Source of the DNA: Apostichopus parvimensis
Lineage: Eukaryota > Echinodermata > Holothuroidea > Aspidochirotida > Stichopodidae
Direction of reading: 5' to 3'
DNA length: 27,574 bases
Assembly: GCA_000934455.1 (NCBI GenBank)
Contig: KN884574.1
Span: 103,651-131,224 of the forward strand
The notes under the pieces: generated by a model
Seen by the model: only the letters and a program-made list of their open reading frames with translations
Told to the model about the DNA's origin: nothing
Databases searched by the model: none
Shown here: piece after piece, positions 10,971 through 21,302 of the stretch
Layout: every line of letters starts with the position of its first letter
How positions within the stretch are numbered: position 1 is the stretch's first letter
Program-made: the position numbers and the translations under genes

Positions 10971-11137
10971 GCTTACCTTTCGCCTCACAACCTCAGTACT
11001 CGTGTTCTACCGTGCCTAGAATGAACTGGTAACCTTCCAACACTGTGCGCCCTCTATGACCGACCAACAGTCAATGCCCTTCCTTCTCATTCTAGGCACG
11101 GTAGAATGAGAGTGCTAAGGTTGTGGGGAGACAGGTA
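10971..11137. repeat. Inverted pair of a dispersed repeat
   Basis: Left arm 10974-11024 and right arm 11087-11137 are about 80 percent complementary (share tctaccgtgcctagaatga), with a 62-nt spacer. The left copy in minus orientation extends to about 11065 and matches 22624-22740. The pair could fold into a stem of about 50 bp. Confidence 0.8.
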
Positions 11138-11157
11138 AGCGAGGAGCAAGGTAAATA

Positions 11158-12204
11158 TTGATCAACTGACTTTCTCTATGTTGAAGAACACATGAAGACA
11201 CATTGTCATGGGCCTAAAATTTGTAGGGACCATATGGACCTCTGCTCTACGTTGTTACTTTTCCTCACGTTACAGTAGCCAAGAACTGCAGAACTGTAAG
11301 ATTTATATTAGAATAATTTGCATCTTCTGCTAACTGCACATTTTGGACATTAGCTTCTTCTACATCTTAAACTAATCTACCAGAGATCTTTTGATCACAT
11401 TTTTCTCATGTCCATCAAAAGTGAGGTAAGGAATTCCCCAAAAGCTTTAAAGCTGAATTGGGCTCTCCATTCGGAATAATTACACTAAAACTTTATGTAT
11501 CCCTCAAAATAGGAAATGCACTGTACATCATGTGGGTTTCCTAGGATACCTAACAGCCAGAAAATATAAAAAAAATTCAAACGGCCCTTGTGCATGCAAT
11601 TTTAATACAAACTCTACAGAAAACAAGAAAAAAAATTTAAGCCAACTCTGCAATGTTTTTGTCGGGGTTTTTTGAGAGTAAAACAACTGATAAAATTTGG
11701 GTTGTGACATCAACCACCTCACATTTCACTTGAACACAAAATTATGTTTTTAAATCACTTGTTAGATAATTACAGTATGTGTTGGAAGAAATGTACTAAG
11801 ATGCTTAAATTCATGAGATTTGGTATGTATCTGTTCTTTTTCACCGAAACATTCGGCGACGCTGCATTTTGGTTATACTGCAGTGAACACACTATCAATA
11901 ATAGCATACAGCACGAATGATATGACCATGGCACCACAAAATGTATCAGTAAAGTGAACAAATATTTGTCTCATTTTTGACCTGAACATAAAGGCTCTAT
12001 TTTGGGATCAACATTGTTGTTTTTAAGAGGTCTACACAACATCTTTGAGTCCAAAGGTCCAACAAATTCAATCTTTGTACCATGTACATTTCAAATACAT
12101 CTGTCCTGGATTCTATAGGCTTTATGTGGAAATAGCAAGCAGAAAAGGGACTTCAATTTCCCAGACCTTTCAAAACAGGTCATGATGTGCATAATTAATT
12201 TTCA
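11158..12204. other. Non-coding stretch
   Basis: No coding signal on either strand beyond short chance frames. Presumed upstream intron of the SWAP70-like gene. Confidence 0.45.
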
Positions 12205-12212
12205 CTGGTATG

Positions 12213-12552
12213 CATAGGCATAGGTGGGGGGGCTGGGGATTGCAGCCCCCCCGACCAAACAATTTTTCGGGCACCTACTGAAAGAAGAATAATTTGCAAT
12301 GTGTTTTTCAATGGTTAAACTGATATTATTATTATTATTATCATTATTATTGTAACAACTTCCCCAATAATTATAACCAATATGGAAGGGTATAATAACA
12401 GGGAAAATGATTGTATGTTATTGGCATGCGATGTAATAACCGATGAATGCCGATATGATATATGCACATTAACATGTTGAACGCGCGGAGCGCGCGAAAC
12501 AATTTTTCTGGCAAGTCGTTACAGTCCCCCCAAATCAAATTAGGCTCCTACG
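12213..12552. mobile_element. Probable MITE with G/C-tract hairpin
   Basis: The left end (CATAGGCATAGGTGGGGG) and the complement of the right end (CGTAGGAGCCTAATTTGATT) share a short C-R-TAGG terminus. Flanks CTGGTATG (12205-12212) and CTAGTATG (12553-12560) are 8-bp direct repeats with one mismatch. A GGGGGGGCTGGGGATTGCAG / CCCCCCC hairpin lies near the left end. The interior holds (TTA)n at 12328-12352 and a gaacgcgcggagcgcgcg dyad. The termini are short and the duplication imperfect, so an old hAT-like MITE is an inference. Confidence 0.5.
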
Positions 12553-12951
12553 CTAGTATGGATTACCATCGACCAGCAAACTACACAATGACTAACTCTT
12601 TGTCTTCTTGTTTGTTCGCTCCTTTCAAGTATTTTGGTTTGGGCATTTTTATTTGTTTGCAGGATTAAATATTAAATAAAACACAATATTTATCACAATG
12701 CCAAACATAGACCTTGCATAGCTATTTGGCAACTCTCCAAGGGGGATATTTCCCTCATTCAAGAATATACTTCAAGTTTGTGTACTTAACAAACAGTCTT
12801 TATATCGGTTATAGACACAATCTCATACGTCATAAAAACAAAGAAGCCAAACTTTAAAGGAGTTTGAGTCCACATGGCATGCACACCGAGTCCCAAAGTG
12901 CGAATATATTTGAGTCAGATTCCAAAGGCTTTAAGTTTGCACTAAGTTACT

Positions 12952-12975
12952 GTATGTGTGTATGTGTGTATGTAC
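12952..12975. repeat. (GTAT/GTGT)n microsatellite
   Basis: tgtatgtgtgtatgtgtgta with short extensions. Confidence 0.85.
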
Positions 12976-13202
12976 GTCAGTTTGTTCTCCCACAATACAA
13001 GCTCATCAAGTAAATGTACTGGATCACTTGAAGAAAAATCCGGATAAAAAAATAGTGTCAAGTAACATAAAATGCATGAGTGCATTATAATTAAGGTACA
13101 AGGTTCAGGGGTGTGTCTGTCAAATAACAGGAAATAAACTTCAAGAAAATATTTTGGACTGTTAACTATGGGAGATCACAACAGTTGCAAAATTGTATGC
13201 AT

Positions 13203-13690
13203 TGCTATACAGTATAGATACACACTATCCACTGCATGCTCGTTGCCAGACTTACAGTGAGTCTGTACTCACATGCTACACACTATAACTTTCCACTAGC
13301 TGTACTGTATGTGTGTTGCCAGACTTGCAGTGAGTCTGTTCTCACATACTACACACTATAACTATCCACTAGCTGTACTGCATGTGTTGCCAGACTGGCA
13401 ATGAGTCTATACTCACATACTACACACTATAACTATCCACTAGCTGTATATGTATGTTGCCAGACTGGCAGTGAGTCTATACTCACATACTACACACTAT
13501 AACTATCCACTAGCTGTACTGTATGTATGTCGCCAGACTTACAGTGAGTCTGTTCTCACATACTACACACTATAACTATCCACTAGCTGTACTGTATGTG
13601 TTGCCAGACTTGCAGTGAGTCTGTACTCACATACTACACACTATAACTATCCACTGTACTGTATGTGTGTTGCCAGACTTTTAGTGAGTG
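13203..13690. repeat. Satellite-like tandem array, about 70-bp unit, 6-7 copies
   Basis: Each unit reads approximately gttgccagacttgcagtgag, tctgtactcacatactacac, actataactatccactagct, gtactgtatgt. Units start near 13232, 13316, 13386, 13456, 13528, 13600 and 13669. Every unit contains a small dyad (cagact .. agtctg) around cagtg. Confidence 0.93.
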
Positions 13691-14410
13691 ATAGTATTAG
13701 CTTACTCACACTTGTATTCTTGGCATATATGTAGAACTTGTATGCATAGTACTTGTACTCACTTTAACTGGATTTGTACTCGTATTCAGACTTAAGTGCA
13801 GCATTTTACATAGTTCTACCAGGATGACTGTGTATCATTCTGACCATGTTCCATAATTATTTTTCTTACATTAATATCTCCTTTTACAAGTACATAAATT
13901 CCCGAGTAATATAACTAAGAGAATGACATATATACAGTGTATAAACAATCAGCTGTGCCTTCGTGAATATTCAACAAAAGATTTTGTTTTCGGAGGATTT
14001 AAAAGAAAGTAGTGTAATAGACCCAGAAATACACCGAAACTGCAGATCTATGATGTAGATTATATAATCACACCTGTCTAATCAGCAAGTTTATAGTGGT
14101 TTGCAATTAGTTTGCTTTCAGATATTGCAATTAAATTATTAAATTACTGTGTGTCTCTTTGCATGTAATATGGAAAAAGAAAGTTAGAACACAATTTCAG
14201 AATAGAAATCATGATTTAAAAGAAAAAAAAACAAAATCTGATATATACAGCAGCTTAACTGTAGTTGAAACGGGAAGTATAATTCCATGTTAGTCACAGG
14301 TGATAAAATATTATTACTCCTGTACCTCATAGTGTGAAGGCTTATATATTCCAGCCATGACAAATTCTAGGTAATGACAAATGTGAGGGAATTGAAATAG
14401 GCCAAACTAA

Positions 14411-14460
14411 GAAATGAAAGTGAATGAAATGAAATGAAATGAAATGAAAATGAAAGAAAT
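14411..14460. repeat. (GAAAT)n microsatellite
   Basis: Four to five perfect gaaat units with decayed edges, immediately 5' of the tRNA-derived SINE. Confidence 0.9.
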
Positions 14461-14710
14461 GAGGAGTGTTAGCTCAGTGGTTAACGCCGGTGCCTTCCAA
14501 ACATAAGGTCCCCGATTCGAGTCACTCCAGGATTAATGTATGTCGTCCAGTTACAGAGTTGTTGACAATTGACAATTCATAATCATGCTTGGACGTTAAA
14601 TATGAATCTTAGAGACTGACTTCGGTCAGCTTGCGGCTTTGATAAGCCAATGAGGCTTCTTCCCGAGTTCCTGCTTGCAGGAGGATCTAGAATACATACA
14701 ATACATACAA
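14461..14710 (+). mobile_element. tRNA-derived SINE
   Basis: The 5' part (14461-14532) is tRNA-like. An A-box-like tagctcagtggttaacg at 14469 is followed about 30 nt later by a B-box-like ggtccccgattcgagtc, and the ends gagtgtt / cactcc can pair as an acceptor-like stem. The body includes gacttcggtcagcttgcgg and gaggcttcttcccgagtt, and the 3' end is a short atacatac repeat. It sits directly after a (GAAAT)n tract at 14411-14460. RNA polymerase III would start near 14461 if the element were active. Confidence 0.75.
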
Positions 14711-15185
14711 AGGGAAAGGAATGGAATGGAAATTAAAACAGTGATTTGTTTAATTGATAAACTTCTGGCTAACTGAAGGGGGTGTATATACATAGTAACC
14801 AAATTTGATCCACTTTAAATTTGATTGTTTCTACCCGAGTCTATTACGCAAGTACAAATAGATTTACGTTGTAAATGAACCATTTCTCACAGTCCAAGGA
14901 ATAATCTAGTGTACGAATTTGTTATAAAGTAGCAGTTTGGAAGGTTAGAACTGAATATTGTCTCTTTATAAAACGTTATTGTGAACCAGGACAAAGCTGC
15001 TGACAAAACTGAGAGTGCTTTAGTCATTCTGCTGGAATAAATGTTGCCGAATAAGGAGTACGTTAACGGAAGTCGTTCCGCTGCCGCATAATGAGTACGA
15101 GTTACGTCAGTCCTTATTTGACAAAAGAATTGCAGCAAATTAGTTGGTTTTTAGTCTTTCTTGGTCGTTATGTGACTGTAAATAT

Positions 15186-15228
15186 TGCCGCATAATGACT
15201 GTGATTTTTGTCAAGTCATTATGCGGCA
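15186..15228. repeat. Perfect 15-bp hairpin in a foldback cluster
   Basis: tgccgcataatgact (15186-15200) and its exact complement (15214-15228) flank a 13-nt loop. The core gccgcataatga recurs at 15084, with decayed forms at 15040, 15235 and 15328. Confidence 0.88.
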
Positions 15229-16012
15229 GTTAAAACTGCATAATAAAGACAATATGATTTTTGTCCGAAACGGTGACCTTTCTGTAACAGCTGACAGAAT
15301 GCGCAATACAAATTTGAGTATGGTTATTATGCTGCATAAAAAGAACATCACATACAGTAATGACTTGTAATTTGTTTTTCTCATTATGTGAAACAAAATT
15401 TACTACTGTAGAAGGAGTAAAAGGTGCAAAAAACATTACTGAATAATGTCCGTTTTGGCGTTCCATAGATACCGGATAAATAATTCTCTGTAAAGTCTAA
15501 ATTTCCACATCATTTATTGTATATAAAAGCCTAAATTCAGTAAGTAACTAAGGAGACATGAACTTAGGAATTATACTGCAGGGAAAACAACAAAGTTATT
15601 AAAAAACCACAGTATTACTTAATGTCCACTAAATTGGAAGGTCATAGTATTATTGACATGCATGCAGCTATCTGTTATGAAGTAATGTACTCATTATTCA
15701 TGTGGAAATTTAACAAGCAATTGTTGTACAATCTGTTGTACAAAAAAATCCACAAAAAGGACACATAATGTTACTATGTGTTTAGAGTTTGCTGTATCCT
15801 CTTGATTATCTCACGGCTGGACTGTGAGATGATTGCTATACCCCAAAACTTACTAATTACATATTTATATCTGATAGGGCACAGAATATTGATACAAATG
15901 ACAATAATTACACTACCTGTGTCTTTTACAATATACTGTATGCACTCTGATGTTGCATGCACCACAGCACCAATGAGCCAGTACAAAACACTTCATTGTA
16001 GGAAGGCTGACT

Positions 16013-16172
16013 GGTAGATTTGGGAGGAAGGAGGAGGGTAATGTTACCTCGAAGAGGGTCACACTGGGGGCATCATGCCACGCTAGAATGTTACCAGTTT
16101 GTAGGCTAGGGTAGATCAGGGTGCATACGTATGGAGGAGACAGGTAACAGAGGACTGAAGTAAATGTTTTAG
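16013..16172 (+). repeat. Diverged copy of the same dispersed repeat
   Basis: Shares tggtagatttgg, gtaatgttacctc, gctagaatgttaccagtttg, agggtgc, ggagacaggtaa and gaagtaaat with the copies at 22590 and 6282-6560. Confidence 0.6.
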
Positions 16173-16379
16173 TTTTGGCCGTAAATCAACGGTCATGTAG
16201 CACTGTCTGTTAACGTAGAGCTCAAATTGCACACACGCTGACTTCATGGGGAGATAGACCAAGGTCCTACAATATTCAATATAAGATAGTTCCATTCACA
16301 AATTCAATACAGTACATGATCGCCATGGGAACATGGTATCAAATTCTCCATTTTATATTCTTGAAAGGATTTCCCTTAC

Positions 16380-16465
16380 AAGGAAGGACTTCCTGTAAAT
16401 GATTTCATGGGAATACACGTACAGTACGTCCACGCCTTCCACGAAAGAGACGTTGTTGAACTCTA
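16380..16465 (-). CDS. Candidate upstream exon, possibly of the SWAP70-like gene
   Basis: On the minus strand an acceptor (ggtccgtttgtgtcag) and a donor (CCTT|gtaagg) bracket 86 nt that stay open as two carried bases plus 28 codons. The translation is EFNNVSFVEGVDVLYVYS followed by HEIIYRKSFL, with many C/G-ending codons unlike the surrounding AT-rich DNA. It ends in phase 0, as required to join the PH exon at 10732. Its last ten residues show weak similarity to the helix before the SWAP-70 PH domain (H/N-E-I/L-I spacing only). No intervening exon was seen in the 5.6 kb between. Chance remains a real possibility. Confidence 0.3.
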
Positions 16466-16528
16466 CTGACACAAACGGACCAGCAAAGCAAAGAGTATCC
16501 AAAGTTCAGTTTCTTTATAACTTCCTAT

Positions 16529-16561
16529 ATTGAGTAGATCCTTTCCGTAGATCTACTCAAT
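16529..16561. repeat. Perfect 12-bp inverted repeat
   Basis: attgagtagatc (16529-16540) and gatctactcaat (16550-16561) surround a 9-nt loop. No U-tract or gene end nearby; function unknown. Confidence 0.85.
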
Positions 16562-17842
16562 TGTAGGGTGTTAACTGTAATAGTAGGCCTACTGCACGAC
16601 TAATGCGCTTTGCAATATTAGCAAACATGTACAGGTGAAATATCAGTGACCCCCTCCCTCCCCCCCCCCCCCGCCCAACCCATATCGACCAATGGTGATC
16701 AGGATAATAAAGCATTACACTTCAATGGGAATATGGAAACAATAATGGATTAACAAAAGTATTTTATGCGTACTTAGCACCTTTGACATGTATATGATGG
16801 AGTGTCGGAATGCATTTGCATGCAGTCTCTAACGGTTATTAATTTGAAAATAACCAGGTACGTCTGACATTTTTGAGCTCTATAACTTTCATGAGCCTCT
16901 AGATGAAAGTACAATATGTATGTTGATCTTGTGTTGAACAGTACACTTCATTTAAGGGCACTAGAAACTGCACACTTTACAGTACTTATATAATGTATGC
17001 ATATATATATCATATCCATATATGGTACTGAACAAAATCCATCCATGATTTATAGGTCAGTTCCAGTTCTCTTAAAAGTTCAATTGAAGGCAAACAAGGA
17101 GGTTCCAACCTTTAAAATATATTGTTAAATAATTCTAAACTATTCTAAATTCTTGTTAAATTGTTATATTATTGAACTTGATCATAATATACTGTAGTCC
17201 GCTTCAGACAAGACAAATTGTTTGAGAATGGCTTAGTAAAATGCAAACAGAAAATAGAATGAAATGCATTAATAATTTTTTTTGTTTTGTTTGATATATA
17301 CCATTACAATTGAGCCAAACATGTGGTAATAAGTATTTATCTTAATAAGTTAAAGAATATTCAGTGCAAAATTGTTCTCTTCAATCAGCGAAAATTCATC
17401 GTCCAGACACACGTTTTGATTTTATAATATTTATCTCACTTATTACCTTAAAAGCAAATTGAAAACTTTCACAAAGTCTGGCATAAAACCAATTAATTAC
17501 TTTATTTGAAAGATATTTATAGGTTTGAAATCAAGTCTAATATTCTACATCATTATTATGTGACTTAGTGAAGTAGTTTTGAAAAGCAACAAAACATTTA
17601 GCAAAACTCAGTTCATATTTGCTGCAAAGCTTGTATTTTTTTTTGTGCTAAAAATTGTTAAAATTTTTCTTTGAAGTGCTGTCCTGAAGATTTGAACCTT
17701 CCAAATATATATATTATATATTCCTAACACCGAAAGGTGCTAAACTATAAAGAAAAGCATCCAGTGGCCGAACGTTTGCACTGTGGAATGCATATTAAAT
17801 TATACTTGATGTATAATTATTTGACTTTTTACATATTTTTAG
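16562..17842. other. Non-coding AT-rich stretch
   Basis: Contains the C-rich run at 16650-16672 and TA-rich microsatellite-like sequence near 16998 and 17706. No gene seen. Confidence 0.45.
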
Positions 17843-18014
17843 GGCAATATTGATGACCATGAAGAAAGAATTGATACTTACACCTTATGTGACTAAGAAA
17901 GGGTGTTTATTTTTTACGCCTGGGGTAGTCGCAGATAGATTAACCACCCCATATTACAAAATTGTCCAAAGCATGACAGCAGAGTCTCGTAGCCAGCTAC
18001 AGTATCTACATCAG
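17843..18014 (+). CDS. Candidate unassigned plus-strand exon
   Basis: A strong acceptor (ttgactttttacatattttt then ag) is followed by an open frame reading AILMTMKKELILTPYVTKKG, CLFFTPGVVADRLTTPYY and KIVQSMTAESRSQLQYLHQ. It ends at CATCAG|gtactt, or runs on to a stop at 18057-18059. The second half is predicted helical. I recognise no domain. The next plausible plus-strand acceptor is at 18739, beyond a hAT MITE. Joining there in phase 0 would add about ten residues before a stop. It could instead be a fragment of an old transposon protein. Confidence 0.3.
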
Positions 18015-18193
18015 GTACTTAAGGAGAATTCATCATTTGAAGACCAATGTGTGATATAGGCCTTCACATGGGACAAATTTCACAACACAGGATTTCCCCA
18101 GACCATGATTCACCTCTTGGGTCTGCACCACCATCAATCCTTCATCTTTTTTTGTCATATTATTGTCAGCCACTGAAAAATATGGACTACTCC

Positions 18194-18585
18194 CAGTGGC
18201 GGAGCGTCCATACAGTCAGAGGGGGCGGATGCCCCCCCTGACGGACTCAAATGGACTGCTGGCGCTCTTTCAGCTTTTTACCACTGTTTACTTATATGCG
18301 ATTATTGATATTTTATTGCGCTCTAAATCCTATTGACATTTGTCACATTTTGTTGGTGTAATTTTCTGACAAAATGGCGATGACACCTATTTATTCTTCG
18401 TTTATCTGCAAATTAGCAAGGCCCGGAAAGGGTAATTTCCTGCGATCTAGGGAGTATCTTTAATACTCAAAATAATTCTGTACGCTCCACGCCAACCTGT
18501 GGTGGCGCTCCGCTTAGATAGTGTCGAAAGCGCCCATACAGACCATTCTTGCCCCCTCTGACCAATACCCCTAGCTCCGCCACTG
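18194..18585. mobile_element. hAT-type MITE, family A copy 1
   Basis: A 392-bp element with termini CAGTGGCGGAGC at the left and the complement of CAGTGGCGGAGCTA at the right. It is flanked by perfect 8-bp duplications ACTACTCC (18186-18193 and 18586-18593). A GGGGGCGGATGCCCCCCC dyad sits near the left end. The interior is nearly identical to the copy at 18954-19336, including tgacggactcaaatgg and ctatttattcttcgtttatc. No transposase frame. Confidence 0.92.
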
Positions 18586-18739
18586 ACTACTCCCCCCCCC
18601 TGATGGCCAAGAGATTATTTATCATACTCGAGCCAAATTCGGACAGAATGCAACACTAAAACATATATACTGTACTGTGTTTATGTTTCCTACTGCAGAT
18701 CTTTCTCTAATTTCACCTGAATTTTTTTCTACATTGCAG

Positions 18740-18923
18740 GTTTTTTTTGTTGCCAAAAGCAGGTCGAGATGAAATTAAGCTTGGCGCTTGCTGTAAATCT
18801 TGGGTAAAACACAGACGCATGATGAACGGTTTATGTGCAGCTGCGAAGAGGAACTTAATTACAAACAAGAGAACCACACACACTACTCAAGACCATATAA
18901 GCTATATAACAAGTATACTGTAG
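18740..18923 (+). CDS. Candidate terminal exon or open segment after a strong acceptor
   Basis: An excellent pyrimidine tract and acceptor (tttttttctacattgcag) precede an open frame of 60 codons plus a carried base, ending at TAG 18921-18923. It contains PKAGRDEIKLGACCKSWVKH and MMNGLCAAAKRN. The phase does not match the end of the candidate exon at 17843-18014 (phase 0 would stop after VFFVAKSRSR), so the two may not belong together. No family recognised. Confidence 0.2.
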
Positions 18924-18953
18924 AGTAATGGCCAGGTATATACAGGTTTAACA

Positions 18954-19336
18954 CAGTGGCGGAGCATCCATACAGCAAGGGGGGGGGCGGATGCCCCCCC
19001 TGACGGACTCAAATGGGCTGCTGGCGCCCTTTCAGCTCTTTACCACTTTTTTACTTATCGTGTTTATTGACTTTTTTATTGCTCTCTCATCTACTTATTG
19101 ACATTTGTCACATTTTGTTGGTGTAATTTGGCGATGACACCTATTTATTCTTCGTTTATCTGCAAATTAGCCAGGCCCGGAAAGGGTCATTTCCGGCGAT
19201 CTAGGGAGTATCTTTACTCAAAAAATTTCTGTACACTACGCGCCAACCAGTGGTGGCGCTCCGCTTCGATAGTGTCGAAAGCGCCCCTACAGACCATTCT
19301 CGCCCCTCCTGAACAATACCCCTGGCTCCGCCACTG
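18954..19336. mobile_element. hAT-type MITE, family A copy 2
   Basis: A 383-bp element in the same orientation as copy 1, with termini CAGTGGCGGAGC and flanked by its own 8-bp duplication GTTTAACA (18946-18953 and 19337-19344). The different target duplications show two independent insertions, not a segmental duplication. Small indels distinguish it from copy 1. The open frame across it (19098-19352) has no transposase resemblance. Confidence 0.92.
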
Positions 19337-19344
19337 GTTTAACA

Positions 19345-20532
19345 TGTTTTAGTACGAGATGTGTGAGTTTACTGGTTTATATAAATACTGAACAAGTATA
19401 ATGGGACCTTCAGAGGTCCATAATAAACTTTTAAATGAACTAGATCTATGTCATATCAAATCCATTTAAAATTTGATATGTACAGTCTCATATCAAATCC
19501 ATATTAAGATATAAATTTGTATTCATATCAAAATTAATATATTATATCCGGCCAATTCTTTGTGAACAATCTTATATGGATTTTGATTCTGGACTATAGA
19601 AGTGTAAGCATGCATCATTTTAAATATCAACTTTCAAAAACTGGGATCTACTTAGCTAGACGCAATATGCAGTGTTCAATAAAGTGGGGCTAAAACAACT
19701 CTACCTTCGCAAAGAAGGTAAGCTGCTAGCTGATTTCAATTAATTTCACTCAATAATGGGGGTTTCGAGGATGCTTAATTGTGTTTAACACCTGTGTAAT
19801 GAGCATTTTTTTTGACAAATTGTTTAATACCAGAAATGGATCGAAACTAACTAATTATTTAGCTACAATATCTATCTAATTAGAGTTAAAAAGGTGATTT
19901 TTTTTTTCTTTCAAAATTCCTTCCTGTGACTTTTCGAGTCGTATTGAGTGAAACTGCTGCTGTGATCTACTGTTGTTCAATGCTATGGATGAAACTCTGT
20001 TTACATCTAGGGTTCACTTGCCACACACTAATACTTGATCTTTTATCTGGTAATTGTAATCCAACTTCCTATATATTTGTCTTCTTTTTAGGTCAAGGCT
20101 TAAATTCTCTTCTATAGGCATTACTTTCTTTACTTTGAACAATATTTGTTAATATAAATTTCCTATCGGTATTAATGTTCACAATTTTGCTGCATTCACA
20201 AAATTTAAAAATTAATCCAATATTTGTTTCCTCTTTTTCATTTGCTTATTTATTTATTAAATTTATTATTTTTATTGTTGTTATTCTTCTCTTATTATTA
20301 TAATTGTTGTTGTTACAACTTTCTTTGGGCGAAGGTGGGGAGTCTCAAGAAGATTTTTTTTCTTCGAGGGGAGATATGGGATCATATGGGAGGTGGGGGC
20401 GGGGTGGGGTTGCAAATAGCCACAAATAATGGGCTTTACAAACATATCTTGGGGGAATAATATCTTAAGAACTCTAGATTCATATTATAATTTTTCCTGA
20501 TTATTTCTATATTAAGTTAAATTATGGTTTAC
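19345..20532. other. Non-coding AT-rich stretch
   Basis: atatcaaatccat-type motifs recur at 19452-19515. A T-rich tract near 20225-20320 produces a spurious hydrophobic frame. No gene seen. Confidence 0.45.
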
Positions 20533-20641
20533 CTGGTAACATCACAAGTATCCTTTTTTTCTTGTACGCTTTGAAAGAGCTAAAGTGTTCTTTTAGTTCT
20601 GCCTTCAATAATTCAAAGCCCTCGCGCCAGCATATCGCCCA
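20533..20641 (-). CDS. Candidate unassigned exon on the minus strand
   Basis: This 109-nt open segment lies between an acceptor (tcatgctctag) and a donor (ACCAG|gtaaac). It encodes WAICWREGFELLKAEL, then KEHFSSFKAYKKKRILVMLP, with a balanced codon mix. It leaves one base, which is the phase needed to join the candidate exon at 16380-16465 and give ..MLP-V-EFNN... I do not recognise the sequence. It could be part of the diverged N-terminal region of the SWAP70-like gene, an exon of another gene, or a decayed transposon reading frame: the open frame extends about 40 codons upstream across the single TAG that forms the proposed acceptor. Confidence 0.3.
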
Positions 20642-21266
20642 CTAGAGCATGAATGAACCATGATCTCCGATATTAACCAGAATATTCCGTACGTGCGGGC
20701 TACAACTTCTGATGTTTTGGCTCGCATATATATGAATGTATCTTAGTATGCTTAATTAGGTACGCGATGCAAGACTCTGTCATGGATATAACGTTTAATG
20801 ATGGAGGTGAGCAAGGCGAGCATCTGAAAATATATGTCAACATCTTGGCTCCAGGGATTAAACAGACGAATCGTATTTGTAAATTAAGCACAAGAAGGGA
20901 GTGATTCTGGTTTTGTCTTTTACATGTATGCGAGGCGCTAACAGGTGAAAACACTAAACATGTTACATATGTACAGTGTGGCTTTGCAAAATGATGACGG
21001 CATTGTGAATGTTAGATGATAGATGCAGCGAGCAATTTGCTCCCAGGCATGTCAGATTAAGGAAATTATTCCTCAGTAATGGATCGTAAAATACTGCAGA
21101 AGTATGCAAATTACAAACACTCTGCTGTGCAGCGACATGATTTATGCATACTATATACATATCTGTGCATACATTAAAATTATTATCCGTAAAATGTAAT
21201 GCAATGTCTTTTCTCCATTTTTCCTTGCTGTTTCCTTGCTGTTATCCTGCCAACACCTGTTTTCAG

Positions 21267-21302
21267 TGTCTCTTAATGAGCATGCAAGGAATAATTTATC
21301 AG
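21267..21302 (+). other. Possible 36-nt microexon
   Basis: A very long pyrimidine-rich stretch from about 21206 ends in acctgttttcag. It is followed by 36 open bases (CLLMSMQGIIYQ) and a donor, TATCAG|gtatcg. The length is a multiple of three. Nothing else ties it to a gene, so it may simply be a chance pairing of splice-like signals. Confidence 0.12.

Noticed and set aside
10790-11032. 80-codon plus-strand frame next to the PH exon
   Set aside because: Its 3' third lies in the dispersed repeat, and no acceptor or domain supports it.
19098-19352. 84-codon frame with Trp/Arg-rich end
   Set aside because: It lies almost entirely inside the hAT MITE copy 2 and runs through its terminus; it has no transposase motifs.
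20224-20460. Hydrophobic frame resembling a signal or membrane segment
   Set aside because: Produced by a T-rich low-complexity tract followed by a G-rich run.
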